Numbered from the stretch's first letter, positions 47,929-59,030 are shown. The stretch: DNA of 64,000 nt from Larix kaempferi (GCA_027924585.1 BSBM01000608.1:7690501-7754500), one strand, 5' to 3'. The notes: generated by a model from the letters alone, not told the origin. Numbers and translations are program-made.

Positions 47929-50766
47929 ATGTCTCTTCACACCAAGCTTGAGGATAAGCTTGAAGGGGCTGATAACTTCCGAGCCTGGAAGTATAGGATT
48001 GGGCTAATCCTGGGAGAGAATGAGTTGGACTCATATGTGAAAGAAGACATCCCTATCCCAGAGGATGAAGAGGCCAAGGTATTGCACAAGAAGAACTTGG
48101 TCAAGGCAAAGAAAATCATTGCTGATTCTATCAAAGACCATCTCATACCCCATGTGTCTTCTCTCAAGACACCCAAAGAGATGTTTGAATCTTTGACCAA
48201 GCTATTTGAAGGAAAGAACATAAATCGGAAGATGACCCTGCGGAACCAATTGAAAGCAGTAAAGTTTCAGAATGGGGAAACCATTCAATCCTACTTTTCA
48301 AGGGTCTCTCAGATCAAGGAACAATTAGAAGCAGTAGATGAAATGGTGGAGAATGGTGAAGTGGTGATGACCACTCTAAATGGCCTACCCAGGTCATGGG
48401 ATTCCTTTATTCAAGGAATTTGTGCAAGGAAGAAGTTGATCTCCTTCAGTAGACTTCGGGAAGAATGTTCTCAAGAAGAAGCTAGGCTTATAGCTCGTGA
48501 GGAAAAGATGGGAGGTGAAGATCAAGCTCTTGCAGCTCACACCAAAAGAAGCAAAACCAAGAAGGATCACCCTCACCCCAAAAGATTCCATCAAAAGAAT
48601 AAGAAGGACCTAAGATGCTTCACATGCAATGAGAAGGGTCACTTTGCTTCAGATTGTCCCAAGAACAAAAGGGATAATAAGAACAACTCCAGTAAGAAGA
48701 AGAAAGGTAGCAAAAGAAGGTTTCATGCCCATGCTGCCGAAGATGATGAACCTCCAAAGAAGAAGGCTAGGGCAGAAAGTAGTAGTGATGATGACTCATC
48801 AAGTGAAGAAGAATATGTTCTAATTTCCGCTCTTACAGGTACCATCTCCCATGGATGTAATGATTGGTTGATTGATAGTGGGGCTTCCAAACACATGACT
48901 GGGTTCAAGGAATCATTTGTGAACCTTTCTGAACATGAATCACCCCATAAGGTGAAACTTGGGGATGATTATCAATATCCAATCAAAGGAAGTGGTGAAG
49001 CCTCTTACAACTTAGATTCTGGAAAATCTCTGAAGATGAAGGAAGTTCTCTATGTACCTGGGCTCAAGAAGAACTTACTCTCCATCTCTGCTCTAGATGC
49101 AAAAGGTATGAGGGTTGCATTTGTTGATGGCCAAGTACTAATGTGGCCAAAGGGAAAGACTATAGATGATGCAGTAGTGATTGGAGAGCAAGAGGGAGGC
49201 TTGTATAAATTAAAGGGTCAACCTGAACATGCCATGGTACATGAATCCATGGAGCCAAGTGAACTTTGGCATAGGAGACTTGCTCACATGCACTATAGAG
49301 CACTTCCAATTGCAAGCAAGGCTGTAGAAGGTCTTCTTGAAATCAAGACCAAACATGAAGGGGTTTGCAAAGGATGTGCAAAAGGTAAGAACACTAAGAA
49401 GGCTTTCCCAAGCAGTGAAAGCAAGGCAAAAGACATCCTGGAAACCATCCACTCAGATGTATGTGGCCCCATGTCATCCAGTTCCCTAAGTGGGTATGTT
49501 TACTATGTATCATTTATTGATGACTTCTCCAGGAAGACTTGGGTATACTTCTTGAAGGGCAAAGATGAGGTGTTTGATAAATTCAAGGAATTCAAAAACT
49601 TGATGGAAAATCAAACTGACAAGAAAATCAAAACATTCAGATCTGACAATGGTGGAGAATTCACCTCAAATGACTTCAAGAAGCTTTGTAGTGATTCAGG
49701 GATTAAGAGGGAGTTGACTGCTCCATATAATCCTCAACAGAATGGAGTTGCAGAAAGGAAGAACAGAACTATCATGGAAGCAGCAAGGGCAATGTTGCAT
49801 GACCAGGATCTTCCTATGCATCTTTGGGCAGAAGCAGCTAGAACAGCTGTATATGTGCAGAATAGAACACCCCACAAGATATTGGACAACAAGACACCAG
49901 AAGAAGTCTTTTCTGGTAAGAAACCTGAAGTCAGCCATCTCAGAATATTTGGTTGTCCAGTGTACACTCATGTCCCAAAGGAGAAGAGGACTAAACTAGA
50001 TCCTTCAGGAAAGAAGGGCATCTTTGTGGGTTATAGTGAAAGCTCGAAGGCTTACAGAATATATTTTCCAGGGTTCAAGAAGATTGATGTCAGCAGGGAT
50101 GTAACATTTGATGAAAATTCAGCATTCATCAAATCAAGAAAGGCACCTATTGAAGATTATGAAGAACCTAAGGAAACAAGATTTCAAGACACTACCATGA
50201 CTGATGCAGTTCCAGAAACTGCTCGTGAGTTTGAAGATCCACAAGAACCTGTAGATCCACCTCGTGAGGATAACTCTCACAAGAGGAAACCTGTATGGGC
50301 TAGAGAGCTCATTCATGATGCAGAAAGATTTGGCATTCCAGAAGAAGAACACAGAGCAAAGAAGAGAACCAGATCACACACCAGTTATGTTGCTTTACTC
50401 TGTGACATCATGAACAAAGAGCCTTCCAGTTATGAAGAGGCAGCAGAAAAGAAAGAATGGAAGGATGCTATGGTTGAGGAATATCAATCAATTATGAAGA
50501 ATGATGTTTGGGATGTTGTCCCAAGACCTAAAGGGAAGTCTGTTGTGACTTCCAAGTGGATCTACAAAATCAAGCATGCTGCAGATGGCAGTGTGGAAAA
50601 ATATAAAGCAAGATTCGTAGCTCGTGGTTTCTCTCAGAAGGAAGGAATAGACTATGAAGAAACCTTTGCACCTGTAGCCAGATATACTTCCATCAGAATA
50701 GTACTTGCCTTGGCCGCAGCAATGAAATGGAAGATACACCAGATGGAGTCAAGACTGCTTTCCTGA
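47929..50766 (+). CDS. Element A Gag-Pol, first part: gag, protease, integrase, start of reverse transcriptase
   Basis: The ATG at 47929 (MSLHTKLEDKLEGADNF) is chosen because the longer frame begins at a GTG. Gag covers about residues 1-290, with the UBN2-type KLEGADNFRAWKYRIG start and a CCHC zinc knuckle at 230-243 (CFTCNEKGHFASDC). Protease: DWLIDSGASKHMTG with catalytic Asp316. Integrase: GAG-pre-integrase HHCC region (LWHRRLAHMHY...CKGCAKGK) and catalytic Asp510, Asp573 and Glu609 (HSDVCGP, RSDNGGEF, NGVAERKNRT; D-35-E). Reverse transcriptase starts at about 844 (WKDAMVEEYQSI) with SKWIYKIK and ARFVARGF. The frame ends early at TGA 50764-50766 (945 residues), because one base is missing between 50747 and 50748. 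Gag packages the RNA, protease matures the polyprotein and integrase inserts the cDNA. Confidence 0.93.
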   Translation: MSLHTKLEDKLEGADNFRAWKYRIGLILGENELDSYVKEDIPIPEDEEAKVLHKKNLVKAKKIIADSIKDHLIPHVSSLKTPKEMFESLTKLFEGKNINRKMTLRNQLKAVKFQNGETIQSYFSRVSQIKEQLEAVDEMVENGEVVMTTLNGLPRSWDSFIQGICARKKLISFSRLREECSQEEARLIAREEKMGGEDQALAAHTKRSKTKKDHPHPKRFHQKNKKDLRCFTCNEKGHFASDCPKNKRDNKNNSSKKKKGSKRRFHAHAAEDDEPPKKKARAESSSDDDSSSEEEYVLISALTGTISHGCNDWLIDSGASKHMTGFKESFVNLSEHESPHKVKLGDDYQYPIKGSGEASYNLDSGKSLKMKEVLYVPGLKKNLLSISALDAKGMRVAFVDGQVLMWPKGKTIDDAVVIGEQEGGLYKLKGQPEHAMVHESMEPSELWHRRLAHMHYRALPIASKAVEGLLEIKTKHEGVCKGCAKGKNTKKAFPSSESKAKDILETIHSDVCGPMSSSSLSGYVYYVSFIDDFSRKTWVYFLKGKDEVFDKFKEFKNLMENQTDKKIKTFRSDNGGEFTSNDFKKLCSDSGIKRELTAPYNPQQNGVAERKNRTIMEAARAMLHDQDLPMHLWAEAARTAVYVQNRTPHKILDNKTPEEVFSGKKPEVSHLRIFGCPVYTHVPKEKRTKLDPSGKKGIFVGYSESSKAYRIYFPGFKKIDVSRDVTFDENSAFIKSRKAPIEDYEEPKETRFQDTTMTDAVPETAREFEDPQEPVDPPREDNSHKRKPVWARELIHDAERFGIPEEEHRAKKRTRSHTSYVALLCDIMNKEPSSYEEAAEKKEWKDAMVEEYQSIMKNDVWDVVPRPKGKSVVTSKWIYKIKHAADGSVEKYKARFVARGFSQKEGIDYEETFAPVARYTSIRIVLALAAAMKWKIHQMESRLLS

Positions 50767-51962
50767 ACGGTGTAGTAGAAGAGGAAGTATATGTGGAACA
50801 TCCACTCGGCTTTGAAATACATGACAGGGAATCTTATGTATGCAGATTGAAGAAAGCCTTGTATGGCTTGAAGCAAGCTCTCAGAACCTGGTATGGTAGG
50901 ATGGACAGTTTCCTATCTAGTTTGGGCTTTACCAAGAGTAAAGCGGATTCCAACCTTTACTACAAGGTTGAAGAAGGGAATCCTGTGATTCTACTATTAT
51001 ATGTGGATGACCTATTTGTGACAGGAGATAACAGAATGATTGCAGATACCAAGAGGAAGCTTGCAGCTGAATTCGATATGAAAGATTTGGGAATGATGCA
51101 CTATTTCCTAGGTATGGAGGTGTGGCAGAATGCAGGTGGGATCTTCCTTGGCCAAGGGAAGTACACAGTTGATATCCTGAAGAGATTTGGGATGATGGAT
51201 TGCAAAGCCATGGCCACACCTATGGCATCGAATCTGAAGCTTCTTTGTGATGCTTCATCTGAGCCAGTTGATGTTTCTATGTATCGTCAGATTATTGGGT
51301 CCTTGATGTACCTGACGAACACGAGACCAGATATCTGCTTTGCTGTGAACACATTGAGCCAGTTCCTGACGGATCCGAGGAGTGTTCACCTGGTTGCTGT
51401 AAAGCATGTTCTGAGGTACCTGAAGGGTACAGTGGATTATGGGCTCAGATATGAGGCAAATCAAAAGTTTAACCTACAGGGTTATGTTGATTCAGATTGG
51501 GCTGGCAGTGCTGCAGATAGGAAGAGCACATCTGGGTGTTGCTTCAGTATGGGATCAGGTGTGATCTCTTGGTTTAGCAGGAAGCAGTCCTGCGTAGCAC
51601 TGAGTACAGCTGAGGCAGAGTATGTTGCAGCCTGTTCAGCTAGTTGTGAGGCAGTATGGCTAAGGAAGCTACTGTCTGAGTTATTTGATCTCCCGTTGGA
51701 GGCTACTGGTATCTTCTGTGATAACCAGAGTTGTGTGAAGCTGTCCGAGAATCCAGTGTTTCATGACAGGTCGAAACACATAGAGATCAAATATCACTAT
51801 ATCAGGGATATGGTGCAGAGAGGAGCTGTGAAGCTCCTGTATGTTGCGACGGACGAGCAGATTGCAGATGTGCTGACGAAGCCACTAGCCAGGGTGAAGT
51901 TCGAGTACTTCAGAGAGAGGCTTGGCGTTATTCAGATCGAGGACACTTCGAGGAAGAAGTGA
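50748..51962 (+). CDS. Element A Pol, second part: reverse transcriptase and RNase H, out of frame
   Basis: After the missing base the sequence continues with no further stop for 404 codons. It contains the rest of the reverse transcriptase: VKTAFLNG, the active-site YVDD at 51000-51011 (LLLYVDDLFVTGDN), MHYFLGMEVW and TRPDICFAVNTLSQF. The copia RNase H follows (YVDSDWAGSAADRKSTSG, ALSTAEAEYVA, DNQSCVKLSENPVFHDRSKHIE, ADVLTKPLAR) and the stop is at 51960-51962. The ATG at 50727 in this frame lies in the overlap and would not be used naturally. Before the loss of one base this was a single polyprotein with 47929-50747. As it stands this copy cannot make a complete reverse transcriptase. Confidence 0.92.
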   Translation, partial: VKTAFLNGVVEEEVYVEHPLGFEIHDRESYVCRLKKALYGLKQALRTWYGRMDSFLSSLGFTKSKADSNLYYKVEEGNPVILLLYVDDLFVTGDNRMIADTKRKLAAEFDMKDLGMMHYFLGMEVWQNAGGIFLGQGKYTVDILKRFGMMDCKAMATPMASNLKLLCDASSEPVDVSMYRQIIGSLMYLTNTRPDICFAVNTLSQFLTDPRSVHLVAVKHVLRYLKGTVDYGLRYEANQKFNLQGYVDSDWAGSAADRKSTSGCCFSMGSGVISWFSRKQSCVALSTAEAEYVAACSASCEAVWLRKLLSELFDLPLEATGIFCDNQSCVKLSENPVFHDRSKHIEIKYHYIRDMVQRGAVKLLYVATDEQIADVLTKPLARVKFEYFRERLGVIQIEDTSRKK

Positions 51963-52073
51963 CGGACACATTTGCTGAAGCCATTCCAAGCATGTTGGAA
52001 GGAGGATCCTTCACATGGCTGTGGATGTAAGCGCTGGATGATGAGCATCAGGATGATGTTCTAGTTTCTGCAG

Positions 52074-52270
52074 GATATGATCAGTTGGATCATTTTATGT
52101 ATGTATGTACGCATCATGTTGGATGCAGGATATGATCAGTTGGATCATTTTATGTATGTATGTACGCATCATGTTGGATGCAGGATATGATCAGTTGGAT
52201 CATTTTATGTATGTATGTACGCATCATGTTGGATGCTGGATATGATCAGTTGGATCATGTGTATGTATTG
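52074..52270 (+). repeat. 55-bp tandem repeat in element A
   Basis: gatatgatcagttggatcat starts at 52074, 52129, 52184 and 52239, exactly 55 bases apart. The copies are almost identical, with the last one decaying. Confidence 0.95.
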
Positions 52271-52536
52271 TTTATGCATCATGTTGGATACTTGGACCGT
52301 GTATCTGTATATGTATCAGGTGGATACATTGTATGATCAGGTGGATCATGTATGGTGATATGTATCATGTATTTGTATTTGTATCAGGTGGATACATTGA
52401 TGATCAGGAGGATCATGTATGCTGATATATATCAGGTAGATACTTGGTATGCATCAGGTAGATGCATTGATGATCAGGAGGATCATGTATGATACTTGGT
52501 ATGCATCAGGAAGATGCATTGATGATCAGGTAGATC
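52271..52536 (+). repeat. Irregular gatcagg(t/a)ggatcatgtat repeats in element A
   Basis: Short imperfect repeats of gatcaggtggatcatgta and gtatcaggtggatacattg alternate here. Both contain inverted gatc/gatac halves. Confidence 0.8.
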
Positions 52537-52881
52537 ATGCAGCAGGATGTTGCAGTGATGATCAGGATGATCATAGATGACGAGCTTCAGGATGTTGCTC
52601 CAGATGACATGCAGCAGGATGTTGCATTGATGATCAGGACGATCATAGATGACGAGCTTCAGGATGTTGCTCCAGATGACATGCAGCAGGATGTTGCATT
52701 GATGATCAGGACGATCATGGATGACGAGCTTCAGGATGTTGCTCCAGATGACATGCAGCAGGATGTTGCATTGATGATCAGGACGATCATGGATGACGAG
52801 CTTCAGGATGTTGCTCCAGATGACTTGCAGCAGGACGTTGTAGTGATTATGATCAGGACGATCATGAGTACATCAGGATGA
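52537..52881 (+). repeat. 72-bp tandem repeat with an in-frame ORF in element A
   Basis: Units start at 52537, 52609, 52681, 52753 and 52825, exactly 72 bp apart. Because 72 is divisible by three, the open frame repeats a 24-residue acidic motif (MQQDVALMIRTI.DDELQDVAPDD) four times, then a shorter end (114 codons in all). The ORF is probably a by-product of the repeat. There is no known protein like it. Confidence 0.9.
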
Positions 52882-52939
52882 TGTATGGTGAGTATCAGGT
52901 TGATACTCTGTGGCCGTGGATCAGGTTGTGCAGATGAGC

Positions 52940-53455
52940 ATGTCTGGGAGATCCTATAGGTCGGAGTTGTGTACCTGTAACAGCCTGGGATGCTCTTTCG
53001 AGACATTGCTCTGGGAGGACATGTAATTTGTGCCCTGGGAGATCTCAGGTCGGAGTTGTGTACCCGTAACATCCTGAGATGCTCTTGCGAGGTTTTGTCC
53101 TATGGCATGTAATTTGGGCCCTGGGAGATTTCAGGTCGGAGTTGTGTACCCGTAACATCCTGAGATGCTCTTGCGAGGTTTTGCCATGACCACATGTAAT
53201 TTGTGCCCTAGGAGATCTCAGGTCGGAGTTGTGTACCCGTAACATCCTGAGATGCTCTTGCTAGGTTTTGTGGTGGACCACATGTAATTTGTGCCCTGGG
53301 AGATCTTAGGTCGGAGTTGTGTACCCGTAACATCCTAAGATGCTCTTTCGAGGTTTTGTGGTGGGGTCACATGTAATAGCGCCCTGGGAGATCCTACAGG
53401 TTGGAGTTGTGTACCCGTAATATCCTGGGATGCTCTTTCGAGGTTTTGTGACGCA
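52940..53455 (+). repeat. About 88-bp tandem repeat in element A
   Basis: The phrase tcggagttgtgtac occurs at 52961, 53050, 53136, 53223 and 53311, and a changed copy at 53401. Spacings are 86 to 90 bases. Each unit also has a gagatgctcttgcgaggttttg phrase pairing partly with ggagatctcaggt. Confidence 0.93.
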
Positions 53456-53688
53456 CGTAATAAGTCCTGAGGATTCCACAGTATGGCCAGTGATGACGAA
53501 GACCTGCAGGTGGTGGGCCTACATCCAGTATGAAAAAGGACTGGCTCTGTAGAACTTCCTATGACGAGTAGAGACAGAGATTGGATGAGATAGCAGCAGC
53601 AGTGACGATGATGATGACGATGCATCGATGACGATGATCCAGAGAAGAAGACTTGTCTAGCAGATCTGTGTCGAGAAATACCTTCCTA

Positions 53689-53700
53689 GTTAAGAGGGAG
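53689..53700 (+). promoter_or_regulatory. Element A polypurine tract
   Basis: gttaagagggag lies immediately before the 3' LTR. Confidence 0.9.
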
Positions 53701-54308
53701 TGTTGATGTATATGTAACTTCGGAATGTATTTCATCTGTATATTATATTTATATTTATTGTACCCTTATAAGAGATGTGTTATTCCTCTATAAGGAAGTG
53801 TCGTCATGTGGATTGACAAGTGTCGCAAGTGTGTGTACTTGCCTATGGGTTATTAGACCACCTTATGGGGTCGGCCCTAATTAATATATAATATAATGTG
53901 GATGTACTCAAGTAGACAAGTCGGCCCCAGTAGGTCACTGGGCAAAAAGGTGAGTATAAATAGAGATAGGAGATCTCTATTTTACTCACTCGGAAAAGTA
54001 TCTATCTCTCTCTCTGGAAAGTGGCGCACTAGTGAGGAGGAGGAGGATCATCTGCTAGGAGACTATCTCTGTATTATTTGGTTGTATTTTGGTTGAGCCA
54101 TTGCTCTCTCTATCTCTGAGGAAGTTGTGGGGTTTTTCACCTTAGGGTTTTCCCCACGGAAACTCTGTGTCTCTTGTCTCTATGCTTTTGATTCTTATGA
54201 TGCTTGTGATGCTTGTCATATTATGATTGTCATGCATTGATATACTGTAGATGTTATTCTCTCAGCAAAGATCCTATAGTATTGTGATTTAATACTGAAA
54301 ATTTAACA
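53701..54308 (+). repeat. Element A 3' LTR (608 bp)
   Basis: Identical to 46747-47354 apart from one base near 54107. The duplication ttcca follows at 54309-54313. Confidence 0.95.
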
Positions 54309-54313
54309 TTCCA

Positions 54314-54856
54314 TACCTTCGATGTGATTATACTATGAATCCGGAGATGTTTATTCCTCCGTCAGAATGTGGTAACTCGGGTTATTAGACTTCCCTAGTG
54401 GGGGTCGGCCCTATATGTGTTATGTGGGTCAAAGGGTTATTAGACCACCCTAGAGGGGTCGGCCCAGTCAGTTGTAATGGGGTATTTAACCTAATGGTTA
54501 AATACGAGCCTACATGTACTTGTGTAAAATACATATCAGAGTAGTGTATAAATAGAGGAGGTGTGTTCCTCATTACACACACACTCACTCACTTGAGGAT
54601 AACGCACTTGTGAAGGAGAGGTCTGCTATTGTGGAGGAGGAGATCATGTCTCGGGGTTTCATCTTTGTATATTGCTGGTCATCTATATTGAGGAAGCTTT
54701 GCTGGGTTTTCTACCCCATGAGGGTTTCCCAGGATAAATCTGTGTCTCTTGTGTTTATGCTGTGCTTGTTGTTTCTTCAGTGATCCTGTATATGCTATTA
54801 TTGTGAAATGGAATGTAATGCTGCTATTTTATGTCATAGCATATTGAATTTTAACA
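54314..54856 (+). repeat. Element B 5' LTR, remaining 543 bp
   Basis: Resumes the LTR exactly where 46746 stops (taccttcgatgtg...) and ends ttttaaca. It includes the TATA box tataaatag (54547-54555) and two copies of the gttattagac..ccct...ggggtcggccc module. Confidence 0.92.
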
Positions 54857-57639
54857 TGGTATCAGAGCTAACCTGAAGGAAGACAAGGTATGGCACTTAC
54901 GACACTTGCTTTACTTACGACAATTTGAATGTTAGGGTTTTATATAGCAAAACCCAGTCATCGTGGAACTTTCGCTATAAATACATTTTGGAAAAGGTTC
55001 AGGATTGGAAACCTTTACAGGTCGTAGATAACATCTCCAGGTATATTGTGTCCAAAGGGCACCCTCAGATTCGTTGTACTTTGTAAGTTATGATCAGTAC
55101 AAGTTAGGGTTTCTGCCTCTTCCAGATCTCAGTCAAAATCGGGTGACCTAGGAAAAAAGGTCATAACTTGGGCTAGGAAGCTCCAAATGAAATTTCGTAA
55201 AAAGTGACAAGTAGTACACAGACTTTACTATCTCAGGAAACGTTTTCAGAGGCCGAAGCTGAACCAGTGACACATGGAACGCCGTACAAGTTCTCTCTCC
55301 TATTTTATCCCATAAACAGGTAACGTTGCGACACTTGGCATAACTCTCTCTCAGAGAATCCAATTGAGGTCAGACCTCTTAGGATGGAAAGATAACAGGT
55401 CGAGCTATCTCAGAAATTTTTTTAAGAGGCTGAAGTTCAAACAGTGACACGTGGCACTCCGTACAAGTTCGCTCTCCTGCATTATCCCAAAACAGGTCAC
55501 GTTGCGACATTTGGCATAACTCTCTCTTAGAAAATCCAATTGAGGTCAGACCTATCAGGATGGAAAGATGACAGGTCAGGCTACTACAAAAAAAGTTTTC
55601 AGACCTTGTGGAGCAAAAATTTCAGAGTTATAGCAGAAACAATAAGGTACATATTTCTGTCAAAACAGAATTATTTTTGGAGCACCCTTATTCATGGCTT
55701 CCGGAATTTAGGGTTTCGGAGAAAGTTAGAATTTTTGGAATCGGAATGCACGGCTGAATGCTACTCAGGAAAATCGAAATTTAGAGACCAAGATCAAATT
55801 TTTTGGTTGGGTAGAAGACCGGGCTTGATCAAACCCTAGCTCGGGATTTTGATCGAAAAGATGGAAAATTAGGGCTTCAGCAAAAGTTGGAATTTTTTAA
55901 GTCTGTAACCACGGCTGGAAGCTCCTTAGAAAAATAAGAGTTTAGAGCCTTGGATCAAACCTTTTGATTGAGCAGAAGGGTGGGCTTCATCAAACCCTAG
56001 TTCGGGTTCCTGTCCAGAAGATCCAGAAGTTTCGAAGGCAATTTTGAGGGGTCAAATTTTAGAAATTTAAAAATTGAAGAATGCTAGTTTGATCAACTCA
56101 GCAAGACACATTCTTCCATCCATTCAGAAGTGTGAAAGTCAAAGATTGAATTTTTAGGATTTCTCTAGCAAACCCTAATCAAGCTCCAGATCAAGTTTCA
56201 GGGGGAGTTGAGGCTAATTCCTTACATAAGAAGACTACAAGAAGTCTCGACAGGTATGACTTAAGGAGGTTCAAGTATGTCTTGAAATCTGATTCTTGAT
56301 TAAGTTCTTAATGTGTTTGTCTTCATGTTATTTATTAGTACAATCTTGATTAATGTTAGAATTGTCTTATCACCCTAGTAACAATATGAATGTATGTGAA
56401 TGATCGAAGACATTCATTGATTAGGGCTATATGATTGTACTAATGCATTATGGTGTTGTGTGAGGTTGATGTTGTGTGCTAACAAGATACAGGTACATCA
56501 CAAAAGACAAATCAAGTTCCATGACCATGACATCATGAAGACAAAGACTCATCCATAATCCTTGTTCTACTTACGAGGTATGTATGACTTTGTTATATTA
56601 TGCTTAACCTATGAGACATGCAGTTTCTAGCTCAGGATCTGTAAATCATTGAAGAGATTGTTTAGGTATGTTGTACATAACTAAGCAGGTATACTAATCC
56701 AGGTATGTTTTCCTTTGTCATGTTAGAATCTTACCTTGTATTAGGATCCCTTATATAAGTATACTTGGCATGATTAGATATGCTTATTCATAAAGTTAGT
56801 AATCAAGGGATTATGCATATTATGTCTTTTATCTTGATTGATGATACGCATGAGTAAAAGAAGTCTTCCCTGAAATCTTGAATACTAATGTTTATTATCT
56901 ATGATCGTGACTATACATATTCAAGATTATTTAGAATTAGAATGTTTTGATTGAGAATATAGTAATGAATGTATGTTTGTGTATGAGATCATAAGGATGA
57001 CACTAGTGCACACTTGAGCATGCACAGTGGTACAGAATGAATAGAAGTTCAGAAGACATACAAAAGTTCAAGCGGGAGGCAACCACACAAACATAAAAGA
57101 TAAGTATTTGAGTTGTTATAGTAAATGATATTGCTTGTATGCATATTTGTATTCCTAGAATATATCATGCTGAGTGTAAACATTCATAGAGCATTGAACA
57201 GTATACTACTAATATTTTATATGATTGGTAAGTTGGACAAACATTCCATTGTTGCTTGTCTAGAATGAAACCTCTTTGCTGACATGCTGAGAGCTGTGCA
57301 CACTCTCGATAGTATGTTCTGGTAGAGATGGAAGGCATCTAGATAACCACTGTATGCATATAGGATATGGGAAAGTGTTGTGCCAAAGTATTGGTCAAAA
57401 TAAGTTGCATAACTATGTAAATGATACCTGTATGCATAATAGGTTATCATGTCAACATGATTTCATGATTATGAAGAATTACTAATCATGTACTTAATTT
57501 TGATATGTAGGAAAGATCATGAAGAATGATGAACACCAAACAAGCGATGGATGTTCAACAAAAGATTTACAAATCAAACACACTATAGAAGGCTTGTGAT
57601 GAGATGTTTGCTCCAAGTGGCTAGATAAGACCATTCTCT
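54857..57639 (+). other. Element B leader and deleted gag region
   Basis: Begins with the primer-binding site tggtatcagagc. A segment of about 178 bp is duplicated: cagtgacacatggaacgcc at about 55266 and cagtgacacgtggcactcc at about 55442, each continuing through gtacaagttc.ctctcct to gaggtcagacct. No zinc knuckle, protease or integrase motif is found, so these domains are deleted or beyond recognition. Confidence 0.65.
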
Positions 57640-58842
57640 TAATGGTGTAATTAAAGAAGAAGTGTGATTCAGGTTCTGTATGGGTTCCCAGGATCGATAA
57701 TCAATTGATGAGCTTAATGATCACCATGGGTGATGTGGATCTCAACCTTTGCTACAAGGTTGAATATGGCTTCTATACACATATGACATGGATGCAAGAA
57801 GGAACTCACCACAGAGTTCGAATGATGTTGAGGCTCATATCAGTAGACCCATATGATGAGAGATGGCACAGATAGATGGCTGCAGAAATAAAATTGAAAG
57901 ATCTCAGATTGATGCATTACTTTCTAGGTCTAAAAGTATGGAAAGTCTCAGAAGGAATCTTTCTCAACTAGAGAAAGTATGCTGAGAAATCTTGAGAAGA
58001 CTTGATATGATGGAATGACCACTCTTATGGATTCCAACTTGAAGCTGTTAGGGGATGACTCATCAGAGTTAGTGGAATTTAACTCTGTATAGTCAAATTT
58101 ATTGGGTCATTGATGTATCTAACATATACTAGGTTAGATATATGCTTTGTTGTGAACACCTTGAGTCAGTATCTAGTGGAAACTAGTTGTGTTCACCTGA
58201 TAGTTGCAAAGCATGTGATGAGGCACATAAAGGATACGATAGACTTTGATCTATGCTATCTTGGAGATCATGACTTCAGATGGCTACTCAGATGCTGATT
58301 GGGCAGAAAGTGTATCAGACAGGAAGAACACATCGAGAGGATGTTATTGTCTGGGATTAGCCATGATCTTGTGGTTTATCTGGAAGCAGTCTAGTGTGGC
58401 TCTCAGCACAAGCGGAATATATGGCTGCTTGCTCTGCTAGTTGTGAAGAAGTTTGGCTTCAGGATTGTTTGACTTAGAGATAGAACCAACTGTGATCCTA
58501 TGTGACAAATAGAGTTGTATGAAGATGACAAAGAATCTAGTGTTCCATGATAAGTCAAAGAACATAGGGATCTAATAAGATATGATGCAGAAGGAACTAA
58601 AGTTTGAATTTGTAACAGGTTACCGATGTACTAACCAAATCTCTACCTCAAGTGAAGAAGTTACCAACATACTAACCAAACCTCTGTCTCGAGTGAAATT
58701 TGAATACTTCGAGACAAGCTTGGTGTATCTCAAAAGGACCCTCCTCGAAAGGGGGAGTAGTATAGTCACTGATGATGAGATTGTCTCATCGAACAACAAG
58801 GTCGATGATGAGGTAACCTGTTCTCTACACCTAGATACTTAG
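57640..58842 (+). pseudogene. Element B pol remnants: reverse transcriptase and RNase H scraps
   Basis: Fragments in several frames match element A's pol in order: a NGVIKEEVC-like piece (about 57640), DLRLMHYFLGLKVW (about 57900-57945), LTYTRLDICFVVNTLSQYL (58113-58169), YSDADWAESVSDRKNTS (about 58270-58330), SSVALST (about 58393) and TNILTKPLSRVKFEYFE (about 58660-58712). Many stops and frameshifts separate them. The pieces are spaced more tightly than in A. The polymerase active-site YVDD was not found. A purine run gaaagggggag lies at about 58748-58758. Confidence 0.8.
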
Positions 58843-59030
58843 AAATATTTAGATTTAGGACTCTTATGCTTAGAATACTTAGTTTTACTTAGACATGCTT
58901 TTGATGTTAGATGTATTAGTAGGAATACATGCTTTTGATGATAGATGTATTGATGATAATACATGTGGGGATTGTATCATCCTTGAACACTTGTTCTAAA
59001 GTGAGCCGTAGATAGGTGTCTCCGAGAAAG
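58843..59030 (+). other. Element B post-pol spacer
   Basis: Short non-coding link with two similar cttttgatg(t/a)tagatgtatt phrases (about 58890 and 58929), leading into the repeat stack. Confidence 0.5.

Larger units (their letters stand above)
51963..53688 (+). other. Element A post-pol region filled with tandem repeats
   Basis: About 1.7 kb between the pol stop and the purine tract, made of four successive repeat families (itemised separately) joined by gatcag/gatcat-rich sequence. There is no retroviral envelope-like frame. Confidence 0.85.
46747..54308 (+). mobile_element. Element A: almost intact copia retrotransposon nested in the LTR of B
   Basis: Two 608-bp LTRs (46747-47354 and 53701-54308), differing at one position I could find (t at about 47153, g at about 54107), are flanked by ttcca (46742-46746 and 54309-54313). 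The initiator tRNA-Met primer-binding site is at 47355-47366 and the purine tract gttaagagggag at 53689-53700. Gag, protease, integrase, reverse transcriptase and RNase H follow in copia order. Pol is split by one missing base. A 1.7-kb non-coding, repeat-filled stretch lies between pol and the purine tract. The 7562-bp element is the youngest layer of the nest. Confidence 0.95.

Noticed and set aside
50727-50747. Independent start of a second pol protein at the ATG 50727
   Set aside because: It lies in the overlap, upstream of the point where the frame becomes homologous to pol. It is an accident of the one-base loss.
50740-50770. Programmed ribosomal frameshift in element A
   Set aside because: No heptameric slippery sequence or downstream structure is apparent, and the shift falls inside a conserved reverse transcriptase motif where related elements are continuous.
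51963-53700. An envelope-like gene after pol in element A
   Set aside because: The region is tandem repeats. No membrane segment or longer unique frame is present.
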